Shown in pieces: positions 8,746 to 17,402 of a stretch of 50,540 nt of DNA. The DNA lies in contig JAURLX010000016.1 of assembly GCA_030830965.1 (NCBI GenBank), positions 1 through 50,540 of the forward strand. Direction: 5' to 3'. The notes under the pieces were generated by a model, which ran no database searches, had not been told where the DNA came from, and saw nothing but the letters and a program-made list of their open reading frames with translations. The position numbers were made by a program, and so were the translations under genes. Within the stretch, counting starts at the first letter, position 1, and each line of letters starts with the position of its first letter. The DNA is from Verrucomicrobiota bacterium (lineage in GTDB: Bacteria; Verrucomicrobiota; Verrucomicrobiia; Opitutales; UBA953).

Positions 8746-10407
8746 TCAGCGACCCTGGTTGACGTACTCGTCGCGGCTCACGTCCCCGCTCTTGTCCTTG
8801 TCGAACTTGATGAAGTTCTGGGCGGCCTGCTCGGGCTCGCGCTGGTTGCGCATGAACTCCGCGCGGTCGAGCTTACCGTCCTTGTTGGCGTCGCGCCCGT
8901 CGAACATGGCGCCGCGGTCGCGGCTGGCGGCCTTGGGGTCGGCCTTCTTCTTGCCGCCTTTCCCCTTGGCCGCGCCCTGGGTCGGTCCGGGGGCGATGGG
9001 GGGCGGGAGGAACTTGGACAGCTTGGCGATGACTTCGGCATGCTCGGGTCGACCGGCGACGTTCACGGTCTCGTGCGGGTCGTTGGCTTCGTCGTAGAGC
9101 TCCGTGGCGTGAATGCCGTTGGTCGCGCGGTCGCGCCAGAGGGTGAGGCGCCAGCGGTCGTCTCGGATGCTGTAGCCCATGAGCGATTTGCCGGCGTCTT
9201 GGCGAGGGTACTGGCTGATGGCGACCGGACGGACCGAGGCGGCCGCGTCGTCCAGCACGGGGCGCAGGCTGACGCCTTCGACGTCCTTGGGCCTGGGCAG
9301 TCCGCAGACGTCCGCAAGGGTGGGGTAGATGTCGATGAACTCCGCGAGGGAGAGGCTGCGTCTTCCGGCGGCCTTCTGTCCGGGCACGCTGATCAGCAGG
9401 GGGGCGCGTGCGGCGAGTTCGAAGTTGGTGTGCTTGTGCCACAGTCCGTGCTCGCCGAGCTGCCAGCCGTGATCGCCCCAGAGGACGACGACGGTGTTCC
9501 CGGCGAGGCCTTCCTTTTCGAGGGCGTCGAGCACCAGGCCGACCTGGGCGTCCATGTAGCTGGCCGCGGCGTAGTAGCCGTGTCGCAGGCGGCGACCGAG
9601 CTCGTCGGAGATGGGTCCGGACTTGGGTATGTCAGAATAGGTGCGGAGCTCTCCGTTGGTGTGGCCGACGAAACCGGGCGCGTCCTTGGGCAGCTGCCTG
9701 AACTCAGGGACGTAGATCTTCGCGGGGTCGTAGAGATCCCAGTACTTCTTGGGCGCGACGAAAGGCAGGTGAGGCTTGGCCATGCCCACGGCGAGGAAGA
9801 AGGGCTGCCCTTTCTTCTTCAGCGCGGCGAGCGTCTCGACCGCGAGGCGCGCGGTCTTTCCGTCGGTGTAGGTGTCGTCCGGCACGTCGGCCGACTCCAC
9901 GGCCGGGCCACGGGCGCGTCCCTTGCCGTCCTTGTTCTTCGGGTCCTGGGCCGCCTTCACGCCCTCGGGCGAGGCGTACTGGGCCGCCTTCGGCGTCTGC
10001 CAAGGGGTCGACCAGGTGGGCGCGTCGTCGAAGCCGTTGTGGAAGATCTTGCCCATCCCCTGCACGAAGTAACCGTTGTTCTTGAAGTGCTGCCCGATGG
10101 TCACGGCGTCGGGCAGGGCGGTGCGGAAATGGGTCTCGAGGTCCCAGACGCGGGTCGCGTCGGGACGTCGTCCGGTCATCAGGGACGAACGCGAGGGACT
10201 GCAGACGGCCTGCTGGCAGTAGGCCCGATCGAAGGTCGTGCCTCGGGCGGCGATGCGGTCGAGGTTGGGCGTGCGGATGACGTCGGAGCCGGAGGCCAGC
10301 GCCTCGGGGCGAAGGTCGTCCACGGCGAAGAAGAGGACATTGAGGGGGCGGTCGGCGGCGCAGAGTGCGGCGGCGAGCCCGATCAGGGGGAGGGCGCGGC
10401 GAATCAT
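8746..10407 (-). CDS. Sulfatase (iduronate-2-sulfatase/choline-sulfatase-like) with C-terminal EF-hands
   Basis: A 553-residue secreted sulfatase. The signal peptide is followed by LNVLFFAVDDLRPE with D30-D31. The FGly signature is C69-S-P-S-R73-S-S-L-M-T-G-R80, followed by RPDATRVWDLETHFR as in iduronate-2-sulfatase-like proteins. The metal site VVLWGDHGWQLGEHGLW is intact. The last 50 residues hold two EF-hand loops, DANKDGKLDRAEF (from 506) and DKDKSGDVSRDEY (from 536), a calcium-binding addition seen on some PVC sulfatases. A Lys/Gly-rich linker separates the two parts. The gene stands alone between the RND operon and the DUF1080 fusion. The substrate is unknown; the catalytic class is certain from the motif. 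Confidence 0.93.
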   Translation of the reverse strand: MIRRALPLIGLAAALCAADRPLNVLFFAVDDLRPEALASGSDVIRTPNLDRIAARGTTFDRAYCQQAVCSPSRSSLMTGRRPDATRVWDLETHFRTALPDAVTIGQHFKNNGYFVQGMGKIFHNGFDDAPTWSTPWQTPKAAQYASPEGVKAAQDPKNKDGKGRARGPAVESADVPDDTYTDGKTARLAVETLAALKKKGQPFFLAVGMAKPHLPFVAPKKYWDLYDPAKIYVPEFRQLPKDAPGFVGHTNGELRTYSDIPKSGPISDELGRRLRHGYYAAASYMDAQVGLVLDALEKEGLAGNTVVVLWGDHGWQLGEHGLWHKHTNFELAARAPLLISVPGQKAAGRRSLSLAEFIDIYPTLADVCGLPRPKDVEGVSLRPVLDDAAASVRPVAISQYPRQDAGKSLMGYSIRDDRWRLTLWRDRATNGIHATELYDEANDPHETVNVAGRPEHAEVIAKLSKFLPPPIAPGPTQGAAKGKGGKKKADPKAASRDRGAMFDGRDANKDGKLDRAEFMRNQREPEQAAQNFIKFDKDKSGDVSRDEYVNQGR

Positions 10408-10465
10408 GGGGGTGGGCCATCCATGGCCCCGACGGGGCGGATTGGCAACCGCTACCTCGGCCGCC

Positions 10466-11752
10466 TCACTCTCCGACGGCCGCTTTCAGTCGGTGGCGCG
10501 CCTTGTTGAGGTCGGCGATGGTGCGCACGGCCTCCAGTCGGGCCTGCACGGCGTCCTGCTGGGACTGCAGGGTCTCCAGGACGGCGCCCACGGCGAAATC
10601 ACGCCGCTGGGTCGACAGTTTCAGGCCTTCTTCCGCGGACTTGAGTCCGACCTCGGCCGCCCGTACGGCCGCCGAAGTGGCATGCACGGAGGCATGGGCC
10701 TCCACGACTTCGCGGGTGACGGCGTCACGGATGCGTTCGATGCCCAGCTTGCCCTGCGCGGCCGCGGCTTCCGCCGCCCGCACGCGCGAGGAGTCCAGGA
10801 GGCCGCCGGCGCCGATGCGCCAGAAGAGGGTGACCTGCGTGTCGGTGCTGCGTCCCCAGTCCTGCCGGGCCGAGCTCGGGCTTCCGCCCAGCCCGCCGCC
10901 GAAGACCTGCGCGCCGAGGGTCGGCCAGAGTGGGGCGTACTTGGCGCCCGCGAGGTTCTCCTGCGCGGCATGGTCCAGGCGCTCGGCCTCGGCGATCTCC
11001 GGACGTTTCGCCAGCGCGGTCTGCACGAGTGCGTCGAGTTTGACGGCCAGTCCGGTGCCGGGAACGTTGATCGCGACGGGACGTCGGTCGGCGGGGATCA
11101 GGTCTTCCTGCAAGGGCAGGCGTACGACTTCGGCGAGTCGGGCCGCCGCGGCACGGCGTGCCTCATAGGCCTTCTGGCGGCGGACTTCGGCACGCGTGAC
11201 CTGCGCGAAGGCGCGGTGCTCGTCGCCCTTCGAGGCGAGGCCGGCCGCGACGGCTGCCTTGACCTGATGATGAAGGTCGCCTGCAAGTCCGACGGCTTCA
11301 TTCAGGAGGTCCGCCTCGGCCTGGGCGGCGCAGAGTTCGAAATAGGCCTCGGAAGCGGCCAGGAGGATGCGGCGACGCTCCGATTCGAGGCGGTGCTCGG
11401 CCGCGAGGGTCACCTGCTTGGCCGCGAGGCGACGGTAGGTGGATTCTCCGATCTCAAGCGAGAGCTGGAGGGTCGCTCCGGCGCCGAAAGAGTTCTTGGT
11501 GATGTCGGTGACGTTACCGACGATGTCCTGCAGCTGTCCGGAATGGTTGCGGTAGGTGATGCCAGGCGCGATGACAGGGAACATCTGCCACAGGGTGCCG
11601 TCCTCGCGCGCCCGGGCCTCGGCTAGGCGTTCCTGCGCGATGCGCACTTCGACAGAATCGGCTCCGGCCAGCCGCAGGACGGCGGGCAGGTCGATCCTCT
11701 CCGCGCGGAGCGAGGCGGCGAAGCAGGCGATGAAAAGGAGGGCGCGCATCAC
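10466..11752 (-). CDS. TolC-family outer-membrane efflux protein
   Basis: An OEP-family protein of about 428 residues. The signal peptide is MRALLFIACFAASLRA. Long amphipathic coiled helices follow in two repeats (ERLAEARAREDGTLWQMFP; ALAKRPEIAEAERLDHAAQE), with the typical late helix LQSQQDAVQARLEAVRTIAD. The start is GTG-ATG (11752 or 11749) and touches the TGA of the adaptor gene, so the two are coupled. It supplies the outer-membrane channel for the adaptor and RND pump encoded just upstream. No substrate can be read from it. Confidence 0.9.
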   Translation of the reverse strand: MMRALLFIACFAASLRAERIDLPAVLRLAGADSVEVRIAQERLAEARAREDGTLWQMFPVIAPGITYRNHSGQLQDIVGNVTDITKNSFGAGATLQLSLEIGESTYRRLAAKQVTLAAEHRLESERRRILLAASEAYFELCAAQAEADLLNEAVGLAGDLHHQVKAAVAAGLASKGDEHRAFAQVTRAEVRRQKAYEARRAAAARLAEVVRLPLQEDLIPADRRPVAINVPGTGLAVKLDALVQTALAKRPEIAEAERLDHAAQENLAGAKYAPLWPTLGAQVFGGGLGGSPSSARQDWGRSTDTQVTLFWRIGAGGLLDSSRVRAAEAAAAQGKLGIERIRDAVTREVVEAHASVHATSAAVRAAEVGLKSAEEGLKLSTQRRDFAVGAVLETLQSQQDAVQARLEAVRTIADLNKARHRLKAAVGE

Positions 11753-12771
11753 TTGGCGATGGTCACGGGCTGTCCGTCGACGAGGGCGGCGCCGGCGGTC
11801 ACGATCACGGTCTCGGCTGCGGTGACTCCCTCGAGGACTTCGAGGTTCGTCCCGTCGTTGAAGCCGTGCTTGAGCACGCGGCGGCGGGCCTTCCCGTCCT
11901 GGAGGACGAAGGCGACGGCGGTGGTCTTCTCAAAGGTGATGGCCGAGAGGGGTAGGACGGCGGCGCCGGCGTGGGTCTCGACCCCGAGCTTCACCTTGGC
12001 GAACATGCCGGCCTTGAGGGCGCCGTCGGCGTTGGCGACCTCGGCCTCGGCCAGCAGGGTCTTGCTGGCGGGGTCGAGGGCCTCGGAATGGCGGGTCAGG
12101 CGGGCCGCGACGGGCTTGGTGCGCGCGGTGTCCACGGCGATGAGGAAGGGCTGTCCTACGGCGACGAGGGACGACTCATACTCCGGGACGGAGGCCTGCA
12201 CGCGCACTTTGGCGGAGTCGGTCAGGGTCACGATGGACGCCTGTCCGGCCGCGGCGCCGGTGGCCGCGGGCACGAAGGCGCCTTCGTCGACGAAGCGCTT
12301 CGTGACGGTGGCGTCGAAGGGCGCGGTGATGCGGGCGTGGGCGAGGAGGGCCTCAAGGCGTGCGGTCTCGGCCTTGGCGGCGGTGGCGCGGGACTCGGCC
12401 GCATCGAGGGCCTGCTTGACGACGAGGTCGGGCGCCTGCTTCGCGGCGTCACGGGCGCGTGCGGCGTCCCGCTCGGCGAGGGCGGATTCGGCCCGGGCTC
12501 GGAGGAGGTCGGCGGAGAGTTCGGGGGACTCGAGTTCGGCCAGGACCTGTCCGGCCTTTACCTTGTCGCCGATCTCGACGCGGATGGCCTTCACGTGGCC
12601 GGCGACCTTGGCGGTCAAGGTGACCTGCCGGTACGGGCGTACTTCGCCGAGAAGCTCGACGCTGCGTGTGACGTCCGCCTTGGTGAGGGCGGTCGTCTTG
12701 AATTCGGCCGCGTCGGCGGCGCACGCCAGGACGGCGAGGAGGAGCGTCAGGTCACGCTTGATGGGGCGCAT
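11749..12771 (-). CDS. RND efflux periplasmic adaptor (HlyD/membrane-fusion family)
   Basis: A 340-residue adaptor. I place the start at the ATG at 12771 (MRPIKRDLTLLLAVLACAADA, a clean signal peptide) rather than at the longer frame from 12930, whose extra 53 residues have Pro/Ser/Cys-rich composition and lie opposite the end of the pump gene in another frame. Lipoyl/barrel-sandwich halves flank a helical hairpin: AKVAGHVKAIRVEIGDKVKA before it and ALLAHARITAPFDATVTKRF after it. The start overlaps the RND pump gene by 20 bp and the end overlaps the TolC gene, giving the order pump-adaptor-channel. Confidence 0.9.
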   Translation of the reverse strand: MRPIKRDLTLLLAVLACAADAAEFKTTALTKADVTRSVELLGEVRPYRQVTLTAKVAGHVKAIRVEIGDKVKAGQVLAELESPELSADLLRARAESALAERDAARARDAAKQAPDLVVKQALDAAESRATAAKAETARLEALLAHARITAPFDATVTKRFVDEGAFVPAATGAAAGQASIVTLTDSAKVRVQASVPEYESSLVAVGQPFLIAVDTARTKPVAARLTRHSEALDPASKTLLAEAEVANADGALKAGMFAKVKLGVETHAGAAVLPLSAITFEKTTAVAFVLQDGKARRRVLKHGFNDGTNLEVLEGVTAAETVIVTAGAALVDGQPVTIAK

Positions 12772-15700
12772 GGTGGGTGCTGGAAGGGTCGTCGGGATCG
12801 AGGGAAGGTGAGACGGCCGCGCGTCCGCGGTGCAGCGCCGCATAGGCGGCGGGCACGAGGAGCAACGTGGCGGGGGTGCCGAGGAGCAGACCCCCGATGA
12901 CGGCGCGTCCGAGGGGTGCGGTCTGCTCACCCGCCTCGGTCAGGCCGAGGGCCATGGGGAGCATGCCCGCGAGCATGGCGCCGGCGGTCATCAGGACGGC
13001 GCGCAGGCGGGAGCGCCCGGCCTCTTCGGCGGCGGCGTCGGCGGTGAGTCCGGCCCTGCGATGCTCCTCGGCGGCGGTGACGAGGAGGATGCAGTTGGCG
13101 ACGGAGACGCCTACGGCCATGATCAGGCCGATGTAGCTCTCGATGTTCAGGGTCGATCCGGTGAACAGAAGTAGAGCGGCGCCTCCCACGAGGACGGCGG
13201 GGATCGGCACGAGCACGGCTACGGCGGCGCGAATGTTCTGGAAGGAGGCGGTGAGGAGGAGCGCGATGACGGCGAGGGCGGCGATCAACCCCGTTCGAAG
13301 TCCGTCCAGCAGCTCGCGCATGGGCGCGACCTGCCCGCGGACATCGACCTTCACCTTGGCGGGCGGGGCGCCCGCGGCGGCGACGGCGGCATCCACCTTC
13401 TCCGCGAGGGTGCCGAGGTCGGATCCATGGAAGTTCGCGGTCAGGGTGACGAGGCGCTGCATGTTGTAGCGGTCATACTGCGCGACGGCGGTGGAAGGCT
13501 TGAGGGTGGCGACGGATCGCAGGAGGACGGGGCCGCGGTCGGCGCCGGCGGGACCGACGGGGAGGTTGGCGATGTCCTCGGCGCTCTTCACGGCGGCGGC
13601 GGGCACCTGCACCTGGACCTGGTAGGCGACGCCGCTCTTGGGGTCGGCCCAGTAGTTGGACAGGATGAAGCGGGTGGAGAAGGTCCCGGCGACGACGGAA
13701 CGCGCGGCCTCGGCGTGACGGAGGCCGAGGCGTCCGGCCTTCTCGCGGTCGATGTTCACTTCAAGGACGGGGTAGTCGAGGGTCTGGGCGAACTGCAGGT
13801 CGCGCAGTTCAGGGATCTTGACCAGCTCTCCGCGCACTTTCTCGGCGTGCGCGCGGTTGTCGGCGAGGCCTGGGCCGCTGACGGCGATCTCGATCGGGGT
13901 GGACGCGCCGAAGCTCATCACGCGGCTGACGATGTCGGCCGGCTCAAAGGAGGCGCGCACGCCGGGCAGCTCCTTGGCGAAACGTGCGCGGAGGCGCTCC
14001 TTGGCGGCGGCGAGGTCCGCTTTGGCGCCTTCCTTGAGCTGCACCTGCAGGGTCGCCTCGTCGGTGCCGCTGTTCCACGCGTGCACGAGGTTCACGGGAT
14101 AGTTCGGCGCATGGACGCCGACAAGCCCGAGGGTGGTGCCGACGTTGGCGGGTCCGAGCTCGGCCTTGATGAGGTCCAGCGCGCGGATGGCGATGGATTC
14201 GGTCACGTCGAGACGAGTGCCGGGCGCGGCGCGCAGGCGAACCTGCAGCTGTCCATGGTCGGCCGCGGGGAAGATGTCCTTGCCGAGTCCGGGCACCAAG
14301 AACCAGCCGAGGGCCGCTGCGGCGACGATGCCGGTGAGGGCGGCGATGCCGGGGCTGCGCAGGACGGGCGCAAGGAGGCTGCGGTAGAAGGCCGCCAAGG
14401 GCGCCATGAAGCCGGCGTCGCCATGCGAGCCCCCGCGCGGCAGGAGCCAGGCGGCCAGGACGGGCAGGAGGGTCGAGGAAAGGACGTAGGAGGCCGCCAT
14501 GCTGAAGCCGACCGCGAGGGAGATGGGCACGAACAGGGCGCGCGCGGCTCCCTCCATGAAGAAGGAGGGGATGAACACGGCCACGACGCACAGCATCGCT
14601 AGGAGACGGGGCACGGCGGTCGCGGCCACGGCGTTGCGCACGGCCACGGGCGGCGGGAGTCCCTTGGCCAGCTCCTGGTGTACGGCCTCGATGGCCACGG
14701 TCGCCTCATCGACGAGGATGCCGACGGCGAGGGCGAGTCCGCCCAAGGTCATGAGGTTGATGGTCTGGCCGCAGAGCCAGAGTCCGGTCACCGCGGTCAG
14801 GAGCGCGAGGGGGATGTTGACGACGACGATTAGGGTGCTGCGCACGTCGCGTAGGAAGGCCAGCACCATGAGTCCGGTCAGCACGGCGCCGAGAATCGCC
14901 TCGAGCAGGAGGTCGTCGATGGCCCGACGGACGACGGGGCTCTGGTCCATCTCGTAGCTGACCTTGACGTCCTCGGGCACGGCGGCCTGGAAGCGCGCGA
15001 GGTTCGATTTCACATGACCGACGACGTCGAGGGTCGAGGCGTCGGCGCGCTTGGTCACGGGGATGTAGACGGTGCGACGGCCGTCGGCCAGGGCGTGGCT
15101 GGTCACGACGTCGGCCCCGTCGACGACGGTGGCGACGTCGCGCAGGAGCACGGCCGCGCCGGCGCCCGGCCTGATCGGCACGGTCTCAAGCTCCCGGATG
15201 CTCTTCACCGTGGCGTTGATGGGCACCTGCAGGTTGAGGTCGCCCTGCGCGAGGTTGCCGGTCGGGGCGATGGTGTTGGCGCCGGCCAGGGCGGTCGCGA
15301 CCTCCTCGGGCGTCACGCCGACGCTGCGCAGGCGGTCAGGGTCGAGGTTCACGAGGATGGTGCGGGCGCTGCCGCCGAAGGGCGGCGGGGCCGACACGCC
15401 GGGCAGGGTGGCGAAGAGGGGGCGGACGGTGTTCAGCGCGACGTCCTGCAGCTGCGCAACGCTGCGGGTCGGGCTGGTGAAGACGAGCTGTCCGACGGCC
15501 ACGCTGCCGCCGTCGAAGCGCATGATGAAGGGCGGCACGGTGCCGGGCGGCATCATCGCGCGGGAACGGTTCACGTAGCCCACGACCTCGCTCATGGCCT
15601 GCGCCATGTCGGTGCCGGGATGGAACTGCAGCTTCATCACCGCGGCGCCCTGGATGTTGCGCGACTCCACGTGCTCAATGCCGGTGATGTAGAGGAAGTG

Positions 15701-15907
15701 GTACTCGTAGAAGAACGTGAGGAAGCCTTCCATCTGCGCGGCGTCCATGCCGCCGTAGGGCTGCGCGACGTAGACAGTCGGGACGTTGAGGGGCGGGAAG
15801 ACGTCCTTGGGCATGCGCCGGACGGCGACCACGGAGGTCAGCACGAGGGCGACGACGGCCGCCACGACGGTGACGGGGCGGCGCAGGGCGGCTTGGAGCA
15901 GGCTCAT
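12752..15907 (-). CDS. RND-family efflux transporter, inner-membrane pump (AcrB/HAE superfamily)
   Basis: I place the start at ATG 15907 (MSLLQAALRRPVTVVAAVV), giving 1051 residues, the normal length for the family; the longer frame adds nine residues without RND character. The sequence has TM1, a periplasmic porter domain, a TM2-6 block (around 335-500), a second porter domain, and a TM8-12 block (LRTGLIAALAVIALLLTASF onward). The TM4 proton-relay region reads GILVDEATVAIE with D400-E401 where AcrB has Asp-Asp. It heads a three-gene export operon with adaptor and TolC channel. The substrate is unknown; drugs, metals or lipids cannot be separated from sequence alone. Confidence 0.92.
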   Translation of the reverse strand: MSLLQAALRRPVTVVAAVVALVLTSVVAVRRMPKDVFPPLNVPTVYVAQPYGGMDAAQMEGFLTFFYEYHFLYITGIEHVESRNIQGAAVMKLQFHPGTDMAQAMSEVVGYVNRSRAMMPPGTVPPFIMRFDGGSVAVGQLVFTSPTRSVAQLQDVALNTVRPLFATLPGVSAPPPFGGSARTILVNLDPDRLRSVGVTPEEVATALAGANTIAPTGNLAQGDLNLQVPINATVKSIRELETVPIRPGAGAAVLLRDVATVVDGADVVTSHALADGRRTVYIPVTKRADASTLDVVGHVKSNLARFQAAVPEDVKVSYEMDQSPVVRRAIDDLLLEAILGAVLTGLMVLAFLRDVRSTLIVVVNIPLALLTAVTGLWLCGQTINLMTLGGLALAVGILVDEATVAIEAVHQELAKGLPPPVAVRNAVAATAVPRLLAMLCVVAVFIPSFFMEGAARALFVPISLAVGFSMAASYVLSSTLLPVLAAWLLPRGGSHGDAGFMAPLAAFYRSLLAPVLRSPGIAALTGIVAAAALGWFLVPGLGKDIFPAADHGQLQVRLRAAPGTRLDVTESIAIRALDLIKAELGPANVGTTLGLVGVHAPNYPVNLVHAWNSGTDEATLQVQLKEGAKADLAAAKERLRARFAKELPGVRASFEPADIVSRVMSFGASTPIEIAVSGPGLADNRAHAEKVRGELVKIPELRDLQFAQTLDYPVLEVNIDREKAGRLGLRHAEAARSVVAGTFSTRFILSNYWADPKSGVAYQVQVQVPAAAVKSAEDIANLPVGPAGADRGPVLLRSVATLKPSTAVAQYDRYNMQRLVTLTANFHGSDLGTLAEKVDAAVAAAGAPPAKVKVDVRGQVAPMRELLDGLRTGLIAALAVIALLLTASFQNIRAAVAVLVPIPAVLVGGAALLLFTGSTLNIESYIGLIMAVGVSVANCILLVTAAEEHRRAGLTADAAAEEAGRSRLRAVLMTAGAMLAGMLPMALGLTEAGEQTAPLGRAVIGGLLLGTPATLLLVPAAYAALHRGRAAVSPSLDPDDPSSTHHAPHQA

Positions 15908-15980
15908 GGGGCTCCGACAGGCAACCCCCGGCATCCGAACGAGTCAACCGAAGGAACTGTCACGAATGCGTCACGACCGC

Positions 15981-17402
15981 TCAGGCTAGGAGCTCCTTAA
16001 GGACCCGGCAGGGCTCCACTCCGGTCAGTTTGGCGTCCAGGCCCTGAAATTTGTAGGTGAAGCGGGCGTGGTCCACCCCCAGCAGGTGCAGCATGGTGGC
16101 GTGCAGGTCGTGGACGGTGGATACGCCGTCCACGGCGGCGTAGCCGAGTTCGTCGGTGGCTCCGGTCTGGAAGCCGCGCTTGAGGCCGGCCCCGGCCAGC
16201 CAGACGGACATGGCCTTGTTGTGATGGTCGCGTCCGACGGGCCCCTTGTTGCCCTGCTTCATGGGGGTGCGGCCGAACTCGCCGGACCACACGATCAAGG
16301 TGTCTTCGAACATGCCGAGTCGCTTCAGATCGGTGATCAGCGCCATGCACGCGCGGTCGACCTCCTTGGCGCGCAAGGGCAATTCCTCCTTCAGGAGGCT
16401 GTGGTGGTCCCAGTCACGGTGATAGAGCTGGATGAAGCGCACGCCTCGCTCGGCGAGACGGCGGGCGAGGAGGCAGTTGGAAGCGAATGAGCCGTCGCCG
16501 GGCTCGCAGCCGTAGAGCGCGAGGGTCCTCGGATCTTCTCCGCGCACGTCCATGAGCTCCGGCACGCTGGCCTGCATGCGGAAGGCCATCTCGTACTGGG
16601 AGACGCGGGTCGCGATCTCGGGGTCGTCGACGACGCCGGCGCGACGGCGGTTGAGCGTGTTGACGGCCTCGACGTCCGCGCCCTGGGCGTCTCGGCTTAC
16701 GCCCGCCGGGCTGCCGAGATAGAGCACGGGGTCGCCGGAAGAACGCAGCTGCACGCCCTGATGCCTCGAGGGCAGGAAGCCGCTGCTCCACTGGCGGGCG
16801 GCGATGGGCTGGGGCGACCGTCCCTTGCCGGTGGAGGTGAGGACGACGAAGCCGGGAAGATCCTCGGCCTCGGTGCCGAGTCCGTATGTCACCCAGGAGC
16901 CCATGGAGGGACGCCCGGCGATCTGGGACCCGGTGTTCATGAACATGTGCGCGGGGTCGTGGTTGATCGCGTCGGTGGTCATCGACCGTACGAGACAGAT
17001 GTCGTCGCACACGGAGCCGATGTGCGGCAGGAGCTCCGACAGCTCCATGCCGGCCCGGCCGTGGCGGCTGAACTTGAACTGGGGGCCCTGGCAGAGGAGC
17101 TTCTGGCCTTGGAGCTGCGCGAGCTGCTGTCCGCGGGTGAAGCTCTCGGGCATGGGCCGGTCATGCATCTCGGCCAGCTTCGGCTTGTGGTCGAAGAGCT
17201 CGAGCTGCGAGGGGCCGCCCGCCATGGTCAGCCAGATGACACGCTTCGCCTTGGCGGGATGGTGCGGGTGCCCGATCGCGCCCGGCGCGGCCCGGACGTC
17301 GCGGGTCAGCAGGGAGGCTAGGGCGGCCGCGCCCACGCCGCCACCCGCGCCGCGGAGGAAAGCGCGACGCCGGAGGGTGCGATGGTGCGCCTCCGGGCTC
17401 AC
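15981..17402 (-). CDS. DUF1501 family protein, Tat-exported (copy A)
   Basis: A 473-residue protein starting at GTG, with a twin-arginine leader (RRRAFLRGAGGGVGAAALAS). DUF1501 belongs to the alkaline-phosphatase superfamily. The usual landmarks are KRVIWLTMAGGPSQLELFDH, INHDPAHMFMNTGSQIAGRP, IQLYHRDWDHHS, VWSGEFGRTPM, GRDHHNKAMSVWLAG and a C-terminal FTYKFQGLDAKLTGVEP. There is no C-x-P-x-R FGly motif, so it should not be called a classic sulfatase. It is the last gene of the minus-strand cluster, overlaps copy B by a GTGA, and is a clear tandem paralogue of it. In PVC bacteria DUF1501 genes typically pair with DUF1549/DUF1553 proteins, as here. The activity is not established. Confidence 0.9.
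   Translation of the reverse strand: MSPEAHHRTLRRRAFLRGAGGGVGAAALASLLTRDVRAAPGAIGHPHHPAKAKRVIWLTMAGGPSQLELFDHKPKLAEMHDRPMPESFTRGQQLAQLQGQKLLCQGPQFKFSRHGRAGMELSELLPHIGSVCDDICLVRSMTTDAINHDPAHMFMNTGSQIAGRPSMGSWVTYGLGTEAEDLPGFVVLTSTGKGRSPQPIAARQWSSGFLPSRHQGVQLRSSGDPVLYLGSPAGVSRDAQGADVEAVNTLNRRRAGVVDDPEIATRVSQYEMAFRMQASVPELMDVRGEDPRTLALYGCEPGDGSFASNCLLARRLAERGVRFIQLYHRDWDHHSLLKEELPLRAKEVDRACMALITDLKRLGMFEDTLIVWSGEFGRTPMKQGNKGPVGRDHHNKAMSVWLAGAGLKRGFQTGATDELGYAAVDGVSTVHDLHATMLHLLGVDHARFTYKFQGLDAKLTGVEPCRVLKELLA
16915..16994. repeat. 80-bp direct repeat within DUF1501 copy A
   Basis: This segment is identical base for base to 18324-18403 in DUF1501 copy B. It encodes the block around INHDPAHMFMNTGSQIAGRP. 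Flanking regions of the two genes are similar but diverged. Confidence 0.85.

Noticed and set aside
8689-10509. A 606-codon plus-strand frame opposite the EF-hand sulfatase
   Set aside because: The composition is Gly/Val/Ala/Arg biased with no motif, and the opposite strand carries the FGly signature and EF-hands.
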